58,864 nt of DNA. Origin: Clostridiales bacterium. GTDB taxonomy: Bacteria > Bacillota > Clostridia > Christensenellales > Pumilibacteraceae. Of the stretch, positions 34,954 to 44,615 are shown in pieces (the first letter of the stretch is position 1; each line of letters opens with the position of its first letter). Where the stretch lies: assembly GCA_029066805.1 (NCBI GenBank), contig JAIEFT010000057.1, positions 1 through 58,864 of the forward strand. Reading direction: 5' to 3'. The notes beneath the pieces were generated by a model. That model saw only the letters and a program-made list of their open reading frames with translations. It did no database searches and was not told the origin of the DNA. A program made the translations under genes and the position numbers.

Positions 34954-36567
34954 ATGATAAGAATCGAAAACGATAATTTTTATATGTCTGCCGGCGAGGC
35001 GTGCTATATATTTAAGATAGAGAACGGTATTCCCATGCACGTGTACTTCGGCAAACGCGTCGAGCCCGAGGACGACCTCGGCGCGCTCGGCTTTTTTGCC
35101 GGAACGCCCGAACTGAGCGTGCCCACCGCCGTCATCGACGACGAAGAGGTGGATACGGAGTTTGTGTTCGAAACAGCTGGTGTGAATAATGACGGCGAAA
35201 ACAAAACGCTGATTGTAGAGTTGCGCGACAAAAAGAATCATCTGAAAGCGCACATGTACTACACGCCTCATCCGCGTGGCGGAATATTCAGACGCGTCGT
35301 TTTAGAAAGTAGTAGCGGGTATGTAAAGTTTCCGCTTGTGCGGCAAGCGTTAAGTTGTGGATTTTCGGATAGTATAGTCGAGAATAACGGAAAAAATGCT
35401 TGTTACGGATTTTTGGATTCGCACGGCTTTTTGTGCGCAAACGCCGACGGCAATGTTACAATAAAGCGCGACGGGAACGAAGCTGTGGTGACGTTGACAA
35501 ACAACGAAGAATTAATAGTATCGGGCGGCATATACGAAGTAGATTGCCCCGAGCTGCTCTGCGTGTATTCGGATAACGGCAAGGGCGGCATATCGCGAGT
35601 TTTTCACGACATATTGCGCGAGCAAACGGACGGCGGCGATTTATCAGAGCGTTCCGCCGTTCTGTTTTTGCCTAAGATAGACGACTTTGCCACTTTAAAG
35701 GCGGCAGTAAAGGTGGCGAGCGAGCTGGGATTCGGCGTTGTGGCGCTTGACGGCGGCAAGCATACCAAGGAGATGATGGACGCGCTGTGCGGCGTTTGTC
35801 GCGAAAATGGATTGATACCGGGCTTGCGCATAAACCGCGACGCTATAGAACCAAGAAGCGCGCTGTATACTAATTGGTGCAAAAAGGCGGCGAACGGCGA
35901 GTATAAGTACGACTATTCGGACAAGCACACGGCGGGGCTGTATCATGCGGTGCGTGCCGAAGTCGCGCGAAACGATATTCGATATGTAATGATAGACGCG
36001 CCCTACGACGTATCCGATATCTATGTCGCACACGGCAAGTTTGCGCTTAAAAATATGCTTAAGGGCGAACACGACGACGTGCGCGTGGATTTCGGCATGA
36101 AGTCGGATGAGCAGAGCAAAGCTTTTGCTGTGTGCTATCCGCTTGAGGTTGTGCGCAACATTATCAGTCCCGAGCCGACCGATGACTTCAAAACGCGGTT
36201 CGACAACGCGTCGTTCGGCACGCTCGGCTACGAGCTAGATCCGCTCGAATTATCGGACGGAGTAAAACGCGCTGTGCGTGCGCAAATTTTGGCGTATCAG
36301 GATGACGCGCTCACGGTATTGCACGGCGATATATATAATAGCGCGGGCTGCAACATGGCGGTATCTAAGGATAAGTCGCGCGCATACGCAGTGTGTAATG
36401 CAGACGGAGCAAGCAGGGTAAAGTTTAATGGACTGGACGAGCACAATCTGTATCACGTCCGCGAGCTCGATAAAACATTCTCAGGCGCGGCGCTTGTTAA
36501 CTGCGGCGTATCGCTCGAAAAAAACGGCACTTACGTGTTCCATATAAGACAAGTAGTGGACTATTAA
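34954..36567 (+). CDS. Shortened GH36 alpha-galactosidase-like protein
   Basis: The 537-residue protein keeps the GH36 layout: a beta-rich N-domain (YIFKIENGIPMHVYFGKRV), a barrel region and the characteristic FGTLGYELDPLELSDGVK with a closing HGDIY segment. It is shorter than the usual 700-740 residues. The catalytic neighbourhoods are altered: KWDMN-type is YVMIDAPYD here, and SGGGRFD-type is DVRVDFGM. An Asp remains in each, so activity cannot be excluded, but the surrounding substrate-binding residues are gone. AAGGAG precedes the ATG. It could be a carbohydrate-binding pseudoenzyme or a new specificity. Confidence 0.65.
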   Translation: MIRIENDNFYMSAGEACYIFKIENGIPMHVYFGKRVEPEDDLGALGFFAGTPELSVPTAVIDDEEVDTEFVFETAGVNNDGENKTLIVELRDKKNHLKAHMYYTPHPRGGIFRRVVLESSSGYVKFPLVRQALSCGFSDSIVENNGKNACYGFLDSHGFLCANADGNVTIKRDGNEAVVTLTNNEELIVSGGIYEVDCPELLCVYSDNGKGGISRVFHDILREQTDGGDLSERSAVLFLPKIDDFATLKAAVKVASELGFGVVALDGGKHTKEMMDALCGVCRENGLIPGLRINRDAIEPRSALYTNWCKKAANGEYKYDYSDKHTAGLYHAVRAEVARNDIRYVMIDAPYDVSDIYVAHGKFALKNMLKGEHDDVRVDFGMKSDEQSKAFAVCYPLEVVRNIISPEPTDDFKTRFDNASFGTLGYELDPLELSDGVKRAVRAQILAYQDDALTVLHGDIYNSAGCNMAVSKDKSRAYAVCNADGASRVKFNGLDEHNLYHVRELDKTFSGAALVNCGVSLEKNGTYVFHIRQVVDY

Positions 36568-36579
36568 TTCAGAATGAAA

Positions 36580-36610
36580 AAACGCACGAGTTTCGTGCGT
36601 TTTTTTGTGG
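36580..36610. terminator. Bidirectional Rho-independent terminator
   Basis: AAAACGCACGA / TCGTGCGTTTT stem flanked by A and T runs between the convergent GH36-like and membrane protein genes. Confidence 0.88.
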
Positions 36611-36630
36611 TCAATTATGTATGCGATCGG

Positions 36631-37137
36631 TTACTCTTTGCTGCCGATTTTGAGTGCGGAAAGTATTCCGCTCGCGCCGGCTACAAGCCCGCCTATGAAG
36701 CCGAGCCAAATACCCACGCCCGCGCTTACGCTGACTTTGGGTACTTCTACGCCGATGCTGCTGCCAAGATTGCTCAAACTGTTTATAATATCGCTGAGGT
36801 CGCCCGCAAGCACAAGTCCCGCAACAAGCACGAGTACAGCGCCTACGACGGCGACCGCGCCGCCTGCCAAGCCGAGGATTTTAATATCCTTGCCGAGCAA
36901 GCCGAGTGCCGAGTTGACGATCAGTGCGACCGCACCGATAATAGCTACGATAAACGCAACAACAGTGAAAGTCGTGCTGGGCATTCCGGGCATATCCCAG
37001 CCGTCATCGAACAGGGTAGTGGATTCGCCTTCCGCCGAAACGACGCCTGTGCACATACCCACTATTACGAGTACGAGTCCAACCAGTATAAGTGCCATAA
37101 ACACTATGCTGATTATATTGAGTTTCTTTTTTGTCAT
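36631..37137 (-). CDS. Hypothetical four-TM membrane protein
   Basis: No family is recognised. The 168-residue protein has four hydrophobic segments at about 7-30, 58-78, 85-110 and 140-160. An acidic extracellular loop (EGESTTLFDDGWD) follows TM1. GAGGTATATC precedes the ATG. Glycine- and alanine-rich TMs and a small size suggest a holin-like or structural membrane protein, but no function can be assigned. A longer open frame on the plus strand over the same bases is a shadow. Confidence 0.65.
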   Translation of the reverse strand: MTKKKLNIISIVFMALILVGLVLVIVGMCTGVVSAEGESTTLFDDGWDMPGMPSTTFTVVAFIVAIIGAVALIVNSALGLLGKDIKILGLAGGAVAVVGAVLVLVAGLVLAGDLSDIINSLSNLGSSIGVEVPKVSVSAGVGIWLGFIGGLVAGASGILSALKIGSKE

Positions 37138-37227
37138 GATATACCTCCAAAATATTATACGTTAATGGTATCACTTATAATATTGTTTGTCAATATAATT
37201 ATCGAAATTTTATTTGCTCTTTGTCGT

Positions 37228-38118
37228 TTATTTTGGCGAGTTTTCTATACGCTCTTGTGCGTCACGGTAATATCTTTCGTAAGCCTTTTTGCAGTAGTTG
37301 TCGTGCTTGGTCGGCTGCGCAGGCTCGGTCGGCTCGTCAAAGCTGTACGCGCCGTTTACCTTCCAGCCGTTGAGCAAGCCCATGTTGATAGCCGCTTTGG
37401 GGCACGCCTGTACGCACCGCATGCATATTATGCATTTACACCCGAATTTAACTTTTTTGTCTTTTCCTTTTTCGATAATGCGTATGTTGTGCATGGGGCA
37501 CAGCTTTTCGCACTTGCCGCATTTAACGCAGTCCTTGTTTGCCTTGAAAAGCTTGCCGATGATGTGCGCGCCCCAGTGCTCGCAGCGCAGCGTCCACGCC
37601 AAAAATCCGCCCATAAATATCTTTTTCGGCAAACGCGTTTCGCCGCGAAGAATTTCCGCAACGTCCGCGGGAACAAGAGCTTTCGCTACAGTCCACATCC
37701 TATAAGCTTCGTTGTCGGTGTGGCGGAAGATTATGTTATACGGCATGACGTATTGATATTCGTTGTTTACTTTGTAGCCGCGCGACTTGAGAATCCTTCG
37801 CATCTTCAGCGACGACACGTCGCTCATACGCACGGGCTCGCCCGATGTTTTGAATATGAACGCGTTTTTTACTCCGTCTTTCTTTTTGTCGCGTTTTGGC
37901 AAAGCCTTGCACGCTTGCAAAAGAAGTTTGGGCGCATTGAATCCGTGAATAGGGTAGCCGAACCCTATAAGGTCATACGCGTTAAAGTCGTACTCGCTTT
38001 CTGTCGGCAGCTCCGCTTGCGTTACTTCCGCGCCGTTATTTTCAAAAGCGGACTTGTACAGCTCGGCTATGCGTTTGGTGTTGCCCGTGCCCGAGAAGTA
38101 TATCAAAAGTATTTTCAT
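37228..38118 (-). CDS. EFR1-type flavodoxin/ferredoxin protein
   Basis: The 296-residue protein begins with a flavodoxin-like fold (IYFSGTGNTKRIAEL, the FMN phosphate loop). Its C-terminal third carries two 4Fe-4S ferredoxin motifs, CVKCGKCEKLCP and CIICMRCVQACP. This EFR1 arrangement is common in anaerobic Clostridia and moves electrons to unknown partners. It overlaps the upstream epimerase by four bases (ATGA), so it is the last gene of a coupled minus-strand run. Confidence 0.9.
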   Translation of the reverse strand: MKILLIYFSGTGNTKRIAELYKSAFENNGAEVTQAELPTESEYDFNAYDLIGFGYPIHGFNAPKLLLQACKALPKRDKKKDGVKNAFIFKTSGEPVRMSDVSSLKMRRILKSRGYKVNNEYQYVMPYNIIFRHTDNEAYRMWTVAKALVPADVAEILRGETRLPKKIFMGGFLAWTLRCEHWGAHIIGKLFKANKDCVKCGKCEKLCPMHNIRIIEKGKDKKVKFGCKCIICMRCVQACPKAAINMGLLNGWKVNGAYSFDEPTEPAQPTKHDNYCKKAYERYYRDAQERIENSPK

Positions 38119-39638
38119 TTTATATCACACTTACTTGCGTGCGCGACAAAATCGGAGTCCAGCGAATAAACGTAATCCTCGTCCTTTTCGTGCGTGTCGT
38201 ACCACACCGATGCAAAAATTTTGTCCTTTTTGGAAAGTCTGTCGAAGTCCCAAACGAATTTTTCGTACAGCGGGTTGTACCAGTGTCCGGCGCGGAGCAC
38301 GGTGTACGCACGCGCGGTATACTTTTCGCCGTCCTGCGTCATGAAGTCTAATTTTTTGTATAGGTCGCCGTCGAATGCGGAAAGCAGCTTTCCGCCGTGC
38401 GCCTCTGCCACGGCAGCGACGTCCGACTCTTGTATCTCGTTGTCGGGCTTAGTTATATCGTAGCCGTAGTATACAGGGCTTTCGTTGTCGGAAAGATTTT
38501 TTATTTGCGCGCTGTCCTTAAGCGGGTAGTCCGCCCACGTAACGGACTTGAGCTTTTCGTACTTGTCTTTGCCGCCGAAGTAGGCGACCATTCGCGCCTC
38601 GTCGTTGTGCTTCGCCCAATATGACGGTGCGTTTTTGTCATTCAGCAAGCGCCGGAACAAGAATAAGTGTATCAAGCATTTGGGTGCAAGCTTGCCCATT
38701 TTAAAATACGGATGAGCGCGAAAAACCTCCTGCCAGTATTCCTCGGTCGTTTGGGTTTGGTAGTGGAACATGTCGTTTAGCTCGTCGCCGTCCAGATACC
38801 ATACGCCGTGGAAGTTTCGGGTTGCGTTGTATACGGGCTTGAAAAATGTCTTTGAGCTGCCGCCCATAATGGCGAACCCTTCGTCAAACGTTTGAATGCC
38901 GTAGCGGCGGTTTGCCTTTCCGCCCGCTATGTTGTAGCAACGTTTCCAGAACTTATCGGGCAGACTGCCGTTCGCGAATTGTTTTACTATATTTCGGATA
39001 AGTATACCGCTATCGTACGCGGTTACCCATTCGAGCGGCGCGTCAAACGTAGTGTGGAACAACAATCCGTCGTGAATGTTGTCCTTAATCATTTGCTGAT
39101 GCAGCATTGCCGACTGGCGGAGTACCGCCCATTTTTCTATGCCGCTTTCCAGCACGCGGAACTCGCCGCGTATTTTGGTTGCCGAATACACGTCCAGCGG
39201 GCTTGCAAGAAGGGGATCGCCTACGCGCCCAAACGGGTGCGCGCCCGAACGGTTACCGTATACCGCGACTGTGGATATATGTACAAGCGCGGGTTGATTT
39301 TCGGTTATGCGTTCTATCTCGGTTACCAAAATATCTGTGCCGATTTGATTGCAGTTAACAGCCGCTTGAGGGTTTTGGTCGGAGCGTGGAGGAATGACAG
39401 CCGCCATGTTTATAACGAGGTCTGCGCCGGATATAAGCCTTTTGATCGCGTCGCGGTCGGTCATACTTCCTTCTATTACTGTCACTCTGCTTTTAAATGC
39501 TTTGTTTGCTTTTAGCATTTTTTTAAAGCGTTTAGGTGAACGGATAAGAAGTCGTATCTCGTCTACTTGTGCGTCCGCGAGCGCTGTAAACGTCGCTTGA
39601 CCCATGTTGCCGGTTATGCCCGTAATTGCCACTGTCAT
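38115..39638 (-). CDS. NAD-dependent epimerase/dehydratase family protein
   Basis: This is an extended SDR of 507 residues. The start (ATG at 39638) gives MTVAITGITGNMGQATF, a GxxGxxG cofactor motif, followed by LVINMAAVIPP and VYSATKIRGE (YxxxK). About 300 residues follow the Rossmann part, longer than usual epimerases. They include a C-terminal domain with aspartate- and aromatic-rich sequence that I do not recognise. The open frame extends 69 codons upstream into the ClC gene without a ribosome binding site. It is coupled to the EFR1 gene, so a redox reaction on a nucleotide sugar or lipid-linked sugar is possible. Confidence 0.8.
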   Translation of the reverse strand: MTVAITGITGNMGQATFTALADAQVDEIRLLIRSPKRFKKMLKANKAFKSRVTVIEGSMTDRDAIKRLISGADLVINMAAVIPPRSDQNPQAAVNCNQIGTDILVTEIERITENQPALVHISTVAVYGNRSGAHPFGRVGDPLLASPLDVYSATKIRGEFRVLESGIEKWAVLRQSAMLHQQMIKDNIHDGLLFHTTFDAPLEWVTAYDSGILIRNIVKQFANGSLPDKFWKRCYNIAGGKANRRYGIQTFDEGFAIMGGSSKTFFKPVYNATRNFHGVWYLDGDELNDMFHYQTQTTEEYWQEVFRAHPYFKMGKLAPKCLIHLFLFRRLLNDKNAPSYWAKHNDEARMVAYFGGKDKYEKLKSVTWADYPLKDSAQIKNLSDNESPVYYGYDITKPDNEIQESDVAAVAEAHGGKLLSAFDGDLYKKLDFMTQDGEKYTARAYTVLRAGHWYNPLYEKFVWDFDRLSKKDKIFASVWYDTHEKDEDYVYSLDSDFVAHASKCDIK

Positions 39639-39673
39639 CTGAAAGTTCTCCTTGCCAAAATCCGCACAAAATC

Positions 39674-41248
39674 TCAATTTCGATCGTGCGTGATGTAGTC
39701 TTGTATTTGCACTGTAAAGGTGTGCTTGTCCACTTTTTCTGCGCGAATGGTGAGCGCGTCGCCCTCCAAAAGCACGGTTTCGCCGTCGGGGACAATAGCG
39801 ACGCCGTCGCGGTTTAGGTCGGTCACGAGCGAGTTGTGCGGCCACAGCACGTCGCGTATGCGCCTGCCCACAATGAACGAACCGGCGGGGATAATGCCGG
39901 TCACGGTTATATCGTCGCCGCCGATTGCAGACTGTTTGTACATATCCTCCATCATGCGTTCATACAGCGGCGACGTGCGAAGTACTGCCGCAACCGCCAT
40001 TGCTATGCCAACTGCCACTGCGCAGGGCAGAACGTTGGCAAAGCTCATAGTAAGCTCGATGGATAACACAATGGCGCTGATCGGCGCGCCCGCCGACGCG
40101 GCGAAAAACGCCGATATCGTGAACATAATAACATTCGGAACATATGCCGCGCTCATGCCGCAGCACACCGCTGTTTTTGCGATAATCGTACCGAGTATGC
40201 CGCCGATTGCTATCATGGGCAGGAATAGCCCGCCCGTCGCGCCGCTGCCGCTTGCCGTAACGGTCATGACAAATCGCATGAAAAGCAGCAGTATCAGCAT
40301 GCCCGCCGTTGAGACGATAGACACATGCTCGAGCGTGACCTCACCCGTGCCGACGACCGACGCAAGGCACAGCCCGAATGCCGCGGTAAGCAAAAAAGAG
40401 GGAAGAAGGCGCAGCGTCGTGCTTTTGATTTTGCCGAATAGCTTGCCCAAAAGGAATATGCAGATGTTGAACGCCGCTGCGAGGAATGCGCAGGCGATGC
40501 CGCTGATTGCCGCTACGCCGCATGCTTTGAACAGGTCGGCTATCGTATCATACTTTGCTTGCGCCAAAAAGTGAAGCGCGGCAGCGCCGCTTTTGATTCC
40601 CAAGCCGTTAAGATAGGGGACATGGCTAAAGCCCCAGAATATAAGCTGGGATATCATGACGGCGGGCACAACAGCACTGAACGCCGCAAGCAATATGCCC
40701 GGCGCGAATTTTCGGTGTGTTTCCTCCAGCGCGAACGCTATGCCGGTGAGCGGCGCGTTAAACGCCGCGGCGAGACCCGCGCTTGCTCCGCCCGTTATGA
40801 GATAGCGTCTGAACTGAATGGGTTTTTTTCCGATCCGTCCCACGCCGTCGCCGATAAGCCCGCCGACGCCTATTGACGGGCCTTCGCTGCCAAGCGCCAT
40901 GCCCGACAGGAAAGACAAAAGACTTCCGGCTATAAGCATTGCCGCCGTGCGCAGCCACTTTACTTTTAGCATACCGCGCGCGCAGCCCTCGGCAAGCGGA
41001 ATGCCGCTGCCTCTGCACGACGGATTGAGCGCTTGCATGACCGCGACGAGTAAACAGCACAAAACTACCAGCATGAGCGTGCAAATCACCGCGAGCGGTG
41101 TGCGCTCAAGCGAATATACTCCGAACGCAAAGCTGATTGCCACGCGCGAGCACACCAAAAACAGCGCGATTACCGCGCCGCAGATGATGCCTGTAATGCA
41201 GCCGTACAAAAGCGGTTGCACTGCGTGTAGTAGCTTTGTGTGTTTCAT
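39674..41248 (-). CDS. ClC family chloride/proton antiporter with TrkA-C domain
   Basis: The 524-residue membrane protein carries the ClC selectivity motifs: GSGIP, GSEGPSIG (gating Glu kept) and GSGATGGLFLP (GxFxP). The retained glutamate points to an H+/Cl- exchanger. The C-terminal 70 residues form a TrkA-C-like regulatory domain (ITVTGIIPAGSFIVGRRI, GDALTIRAEK). The start ATG lies three bases after the upstream stop, implying coupling. It is followed by the epimerase gene after 35 bases. Confidence 0.93.
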   Translation of the reverse strand: MKHTKLLHAVQPLLYGCITGIICGAVIALFLVCSRVAISFAFGVYSLERTPLAVICTLMLVVLCCLLVAVMQALNPSCRGSGIPLAEGCARGMLKVKWLRTAAMLIAGSLLSFLSGMALGSEGPSIGVGGLIGDGVGRIGKKPIQFRRYLITGGASAGLAAAFNAPLTGIAFALEETHRKFAPGILLAAFSAVVPAVMISQLIFWGFSHVPYLNGLGIKSGAAALHFLAQAKYDTIADLFKACGVAAISGIACAFLAAAFNICIFLLGKLFGKIKSTTLRLLPSFLLTAAFGLCLASVVGTGEVTLEHVSIVSTAGMLILLLFMRFVMTVTASGSGATGGLFLPMIAIGGILGTIIAKTAVCCGMSAAYVPNVIMFTISAFFAASAGAPISAIVLSIELTMSFANVLPCAVAVGIAMAVAAVLRTSPLYERMMEDMYKQSAIGGDDITVTGIIPAGSFIVGRRIRDVLWPHNSLVTDLNRDGVAIVPDGETVLLEGDALTIRAEKVDKHTFTVQIQDYITHDRN

Positions 41249-41251
41249 ATT

Positions 41252-41800
41252 CTATTTTTTACTGTCTTTTTTGTTTGAATTGTTAGTCGGTTCTGACTTA
41301 GTGCGGCTTGCTCCGGTCGAGCGTGCGCGCGTAATGGTGATTAAGCGCGTGGTGTACGTGCTGCCGCCTTCCTGCTCTATTGTCTCCGCCATTGCGTCGT
41401 CCGCTACCGCGCGCCTGCTTGTGCGTGGTCTTTGGGCGGCTTTCGCAGTCGGCGCGGGTATGCCGCCCAGCGGAACGGTGGGGATAGCGTTTAGGTAATC
41501 GGGCTCGGGTATCGAGCGTCTTGAAGCGACTTTTCCGGTTTTGGGCGCGGGCTCGATGGGTACGGTATCAACGCCTTGATAGCTCGGCTCGGAAAGCGCG
41601 GCGGTTTGCGTTTGTTTTTTGCTCGATTTTTTCTTTTGCGGTTTTTCGCGGAAGAACACCGTGCGGAAGTTTTTGCTGGCTGCAAGGAAAATGAGCAATA
41701 CCGCGAGTATGACGGTGATCAAGACAAACACAGTCAGCGCTATAGCGAGCGCAAATTCGTTTGCGCAAAGCATGCTGTTTTGTATTATGGTTTTGTTCAT
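41252..41800 (-). CDS. Single-TM protein with Pro/Lys/Arg-rich cytoplasmic tail
   Basis: No family is recognised. One TM helix at about residues 18-42 is followed by a basic KPQKKKSSKKQ stretch and a low-complexity tail, with short motifs such as IPEPDYLNAIPTVPLGGIP. AAGGAGGTCGC precedes the ATG. It lies between the LTA-synthase-like gene and the ClC gene and is coupled to both, so a partner role in the envelope machinery is possible. Confidence 0.7.
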   Translation of the reverse strand: MNKTIIQNSMLCANEFALAIALTVFVLITVILAVLLIFLAASKNFRTVFFREKPQKKKSSKKQTQTAALSEPSYQGVDTVPIEPAPKTGKVASRRSIPEPDYLNAIPTVPLGGIPAPTAKAAQRPRTSRRAVADDAMAETIEQEGGSTYTTRLITITRARSTGASRTKSEPTNNSNKKDSKK

Positions 41801-41823
41801 AGCGACCTCCTTGTAGCAAAGCG

Positions 41824-43854
41824 CTAATCGTTGGCTGCAATAAGCAGAGTGTTGAACTCCTCGGCGACTTCGCCCTTAAAGTAATCGGATGCAAAAATGC
41901 GGTTGACGTGAGAAATCTTGTCGAGCAGAGTTTTAGCCTTTTGTTCGACTTCCTTCAGGTATGCCTCGTCTGCGTCCGGCGACATGTAGATTATATTGCT
42001 GAGACTGTTAAAGTAAATCTTGTCGGTAAGGAACTTCTCGTAAGCGCGCGACCAAAGTATAGACGTATCGGGCGAGAACGCGCTCACGCCGTAGTTTAGG
42101 TTGGAAAACATGGTTACGCCCAAAAGGTCGAGAATAGTGGGGTAAATGTCGCACACGCAAGTAAATTTGTTGATTACCGGTCTACCCAAATCCTGATTGC
42201 CCACCTTGATCATTACGGGTACGCGATACAAATCGGTATAGTTCGGCGTGTTTGAAAAATAGATGTTTTTTGCGTAGTTGCTTATGCCTTGATAGTATGC
42301 GTTGTGGTCGCCGAACAGCGTGATAAGCGTGCGGTCGGCTATGTGGTTTTCCTCGAGATAGTCGAGCATAACGCCGATAGCTTTATCGGTATCCATGCCG
42401 GCGGCGCAGTAGTAGCGCAGCGCATTGGCGTCCTCGTCGTCCTCGATGTAGGGGAGAATGCCAAGCTCGTCGAGCGCTGCGTAGTTGTCCTTTAGGTTTT
42501 CGCGCTCGGCGTACTGCCCGTGCTGCGTTATTGTTGTGATGTATGTGTTAAAGCGGCGATCCGCAGGGAACATTTGCTCTTTGCAGTTGTCAAACATGAC
42601 CGAGTCGAGGTTGTACTCGCCCAGTCCGTCGCTGTCGTATTCTTCGTAAATGTCCTCTCCAGAGGTGTAGCTTTTAAAGCCGAGCGCGTTCACATGGTGC
42701 ACGTTGCGGTTGTAGAAGGTTTTAGTTCCGTTATGGAACGAATTGCTCTCTACTCCGAAAAGAGTTTTGAGCACGTTAGGCATACTGTACGGCAGAGAGT
42801 TCTCGGGATATCCGTAGTTAACGTAATTGGACAGCAGCGGATAGTTGCCGAGAATGGATTTGTTTTCGGATATGTCGGTCTTTTCCAGCGAATGCGAGTT
42901 GTTAAGAATAACCGTGGAGTTACTCTCGTAAAACCTGTACATATTTGGATAGAGCTTGTGCAGCGCCGCTTTGATTTCGTCCTCGGTGCGCGTATCCGTA
43001 GGGTTGACTACGCGTGCGAACCCGTTGGGGTATTTGTCTGCGTCGTACAGGAAGGTAAACCACTCAAAGCTTTCGCAAAGAATAGTCACCACGTTATAGC
43101 CCGACGCTTTGCCCGTGAGCGGCGTGGGCTCGGTCTGCTTTCTGTAGATAAAGTCGTGAAGCTCTTGTGTGTCGCCCACGTCGATGTCCGAAAACCACAG
43201 CCCGCGCACAAGCTCGTTGTAGAAGTTGCCCACGATGCCCTTGTTGGAATACGTGCCCGTCTCCGTTTGGTAAAGCTTGTAGTTGAGGTCGTTGGAGTTG
43301 TAATTGGTGTTGCCGAAGTAGGACAGCATAATGTTGCCGCACAGCACGAGCGCGGCAAGCGCCGCCGTGGTTATCTTGGCGGCAAGTGCGACGTTGGGCT
43401 GCGGCATGCGCTTAGTGAACATAAACCCGAGCGTGCCGTACAGCGAAATTATAAGCACGGACACGAATACGAACGTAAAGCTCATGGGGATTATTTCCAC
43501 TATGATCATGGCGTCGCGGCGCAGGCTGAGCATGGCGTAGTCGAAAATCGTTCCGCCGGTGCTGTCGAAAATGACAATGAACACGAAGTCGAGAATAAAG
43601 TTTATAATCAGTAAGCACATAAAGTACGCGTAGCGCGATTTGTGCCCTGGCAGGTATTGGGAAATCAGACAGGCGATTGCGATAAACGAAAGGAACAGCC
43701 AAGGCGAAGTCATGTAAAACTTGCCCGCCGTAACCGCAACGCCGGTCAGCTCGATGAGGACCGAGGCAAAGATATACGCAACCATGAGGTAGTTGGTTTT
43801 TATAAAGTGGAGCAGGGCTTTGCCCACGTTTTTGGCGGTTTGTTTTAATTGCAT
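41824..43854 (-). CDS. LTA synthase family sulfatase-fold membrane protein
   Basis: The 676-residue protein has five N-terminal TM helices and an extracellular sulfatase-like domain. NVVTILCESFEWF supplies the metal-binding Glu, and EKTDISENKS places the catalytic Thr as in LtaS. The later LITLFGDHNAYY gives the Asp-His metal pair. It would transfer glycerolphosphate from phosphatidylglycerol or a similar group. Start at the ATG at 43854, overlapping the upstream stop (TGATG). Confidence 0.88.
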   Translation of the reverse strand: MQLKQTAKNVGKALLHFIKTNYLMVAYIFASVLIELTGVAVTAGKFYMTSPWLFLSFIAIACLISQYLPGHKSRYAYFMCLLIINFILDFVFIVIFDSTGGTIFDYAMLSLRRDAMIIVEIIPMSFTFVFVSVLIISLYGTLGFMFTKRMPQPNVALAAKITTAALAALVLCGNIMLSYFGNTNYNSNDLNYKLYQTETGTYSNKGIVGNFYNELVRGLWFSDIDVGDTQELHDFIYRKQTEPTPLTGKASGYNVVTILCESFEWFTFLYDADKYPNGFARVVNPTDTRTEDEIKAALHKLYPNMYRFYESNSTVILNNSHSLEKTDISENKSILGNYPLLSNYVNYGYPENSLPYSMPNVLKTLFGVESNSFHNGTKTFYNRNVHHVNALGFKSYTSGEDIYEEYDSDGLGEYNLDSVMFDNCKEQMFPADRRFNTYITTITQHGQYAERENLKDNYAALDELGILPYIEDDEDANALRYYCAAGMDTDKAIGVMLDYLEENHIADRTLITLFGDHNAYYQGISNYAKNIYFSNTPNYTDLYRVPVMIKVGNQDLGRPVINKFTCVCDIYPTILDLLGVTMFSNLNYGVSAFSPDTSILWSRAYEKFLTDKIYFNSLSNIIYMSPDADEAYLKEVEQKAKTLLDKISHVNRIFASDYFKGEVAEEFNTLLIAAND

Positions 43855-44615
43855 CACAGCACCATAATTATAATACACGCCCAGTACGTCAGGTGGAAGC
43901 TGCGGTCTGTCAGCTCGTATATAAGCGCGTACACGTAGGTAAGAAAGTAGTACATCCACGGATAAAGGTGAGAGGTTGTGCCGAACTCGAGCGCGAACTC
44001 GACAAGCCCGAACACCGTTACCAAAAGAATAGCGCCCCAGGGCACGGAGTGGCGCGTGGGGATTAATATATCAAAAGCGCGCTGCACCAACGCGGCGGCA
44101 ATCAGCCCCAACCACAAATGCAGTCCGTAATACACGTAAACGGCAAGATTGATGAGCGCGGTAGCCATAGTGATACCCGAACCCATCTCGATTTGGATTT
44201 TTACTTTAAACTTAAACCCTGCGCTTATGCACAAAACCGCAATCGCGCCGATCGCAATAACGGCCAGCGTGCGCGGCACGTCTATTTGGTTTTTTTGCGG
44301 CAGGAATAGGCGAACGGAACAGTGTTTTTTTAAATACCTGTTCAGTAGAATTACAAACACCGTAAACACAATGCCTATAAGTATGTAGTACAAAATTATC
44401 GGCAAAGTGCCGTAGTAAACAAGATCGAACACAGGCTTGAACAGCCAAAACAGCCGCGACAAAAACAGCACGGCAAGCGTTACGCCCGCCGCTGCCAGCA
44501 TAATATAAGCGCGGCGTTTTTCGAGGGGCGGCACGGAATGCATAGCCTGTTTAAAATCGGCGTGAGACTTGTCCGCCGTCGTAGATGTTTGGTATTGTGT
44601 GGTATTATCTGTCAT
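43854..44615 (-). CDS. Hypothetical polytopic membrane protein
   Basis: No family is recognised. The start is the ATG at 44615, overlapping the upstream TAA (TAATG). The 253-residue protein has a 35-residue polar N-terminus and about seven TM helices, the last ones rich in aromatic residues (YPWMYYFLTYVYALIYEL). It overlaps both neighbours by one base, so it is made stoichiometrically with the kinase and the LtaS-like enzyme. A role in envelope polymer assembly is suggested only by context. Confidence 0.7.
   Translation of the reverse strand: MTDNTTQYQTSTTADKSHADFKQAMHSVPPLEKRRAYIMLAAAGVTLAVLFLSRLFWLFKPVFDLVYYGTLPIILYYILIGIVFTVFVILLNRYLKKHCSVRLFLPQKNQIDVPRTLAVIAIGAIAVLCISAGFKFKVKIQIEMGSGITMATALINLAVYVYYGLHLWLGLIAAALVQRAFDILIPTRHSVPWGAILLVTVFGLVEFALEFGTTSHLYPWMYYFLTYVYALIYELTDRSFHLTYWACIIIMVL

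Noticed and set aside
36574..38169. 531-codon open frame on the plus strand
   Set aside because: It lies antisense to two well-supported minus-strand genes (four-TM protein, EFR1 protein with intact 4Fe-4S motifs) and has no ribosome binding site or recognisable domain.
42520..43614. 364-codon open frame on the plus strand
   Set aside because: Antisense to the LtaS-like gene; composition follows the codon pattern of the opposite strand.
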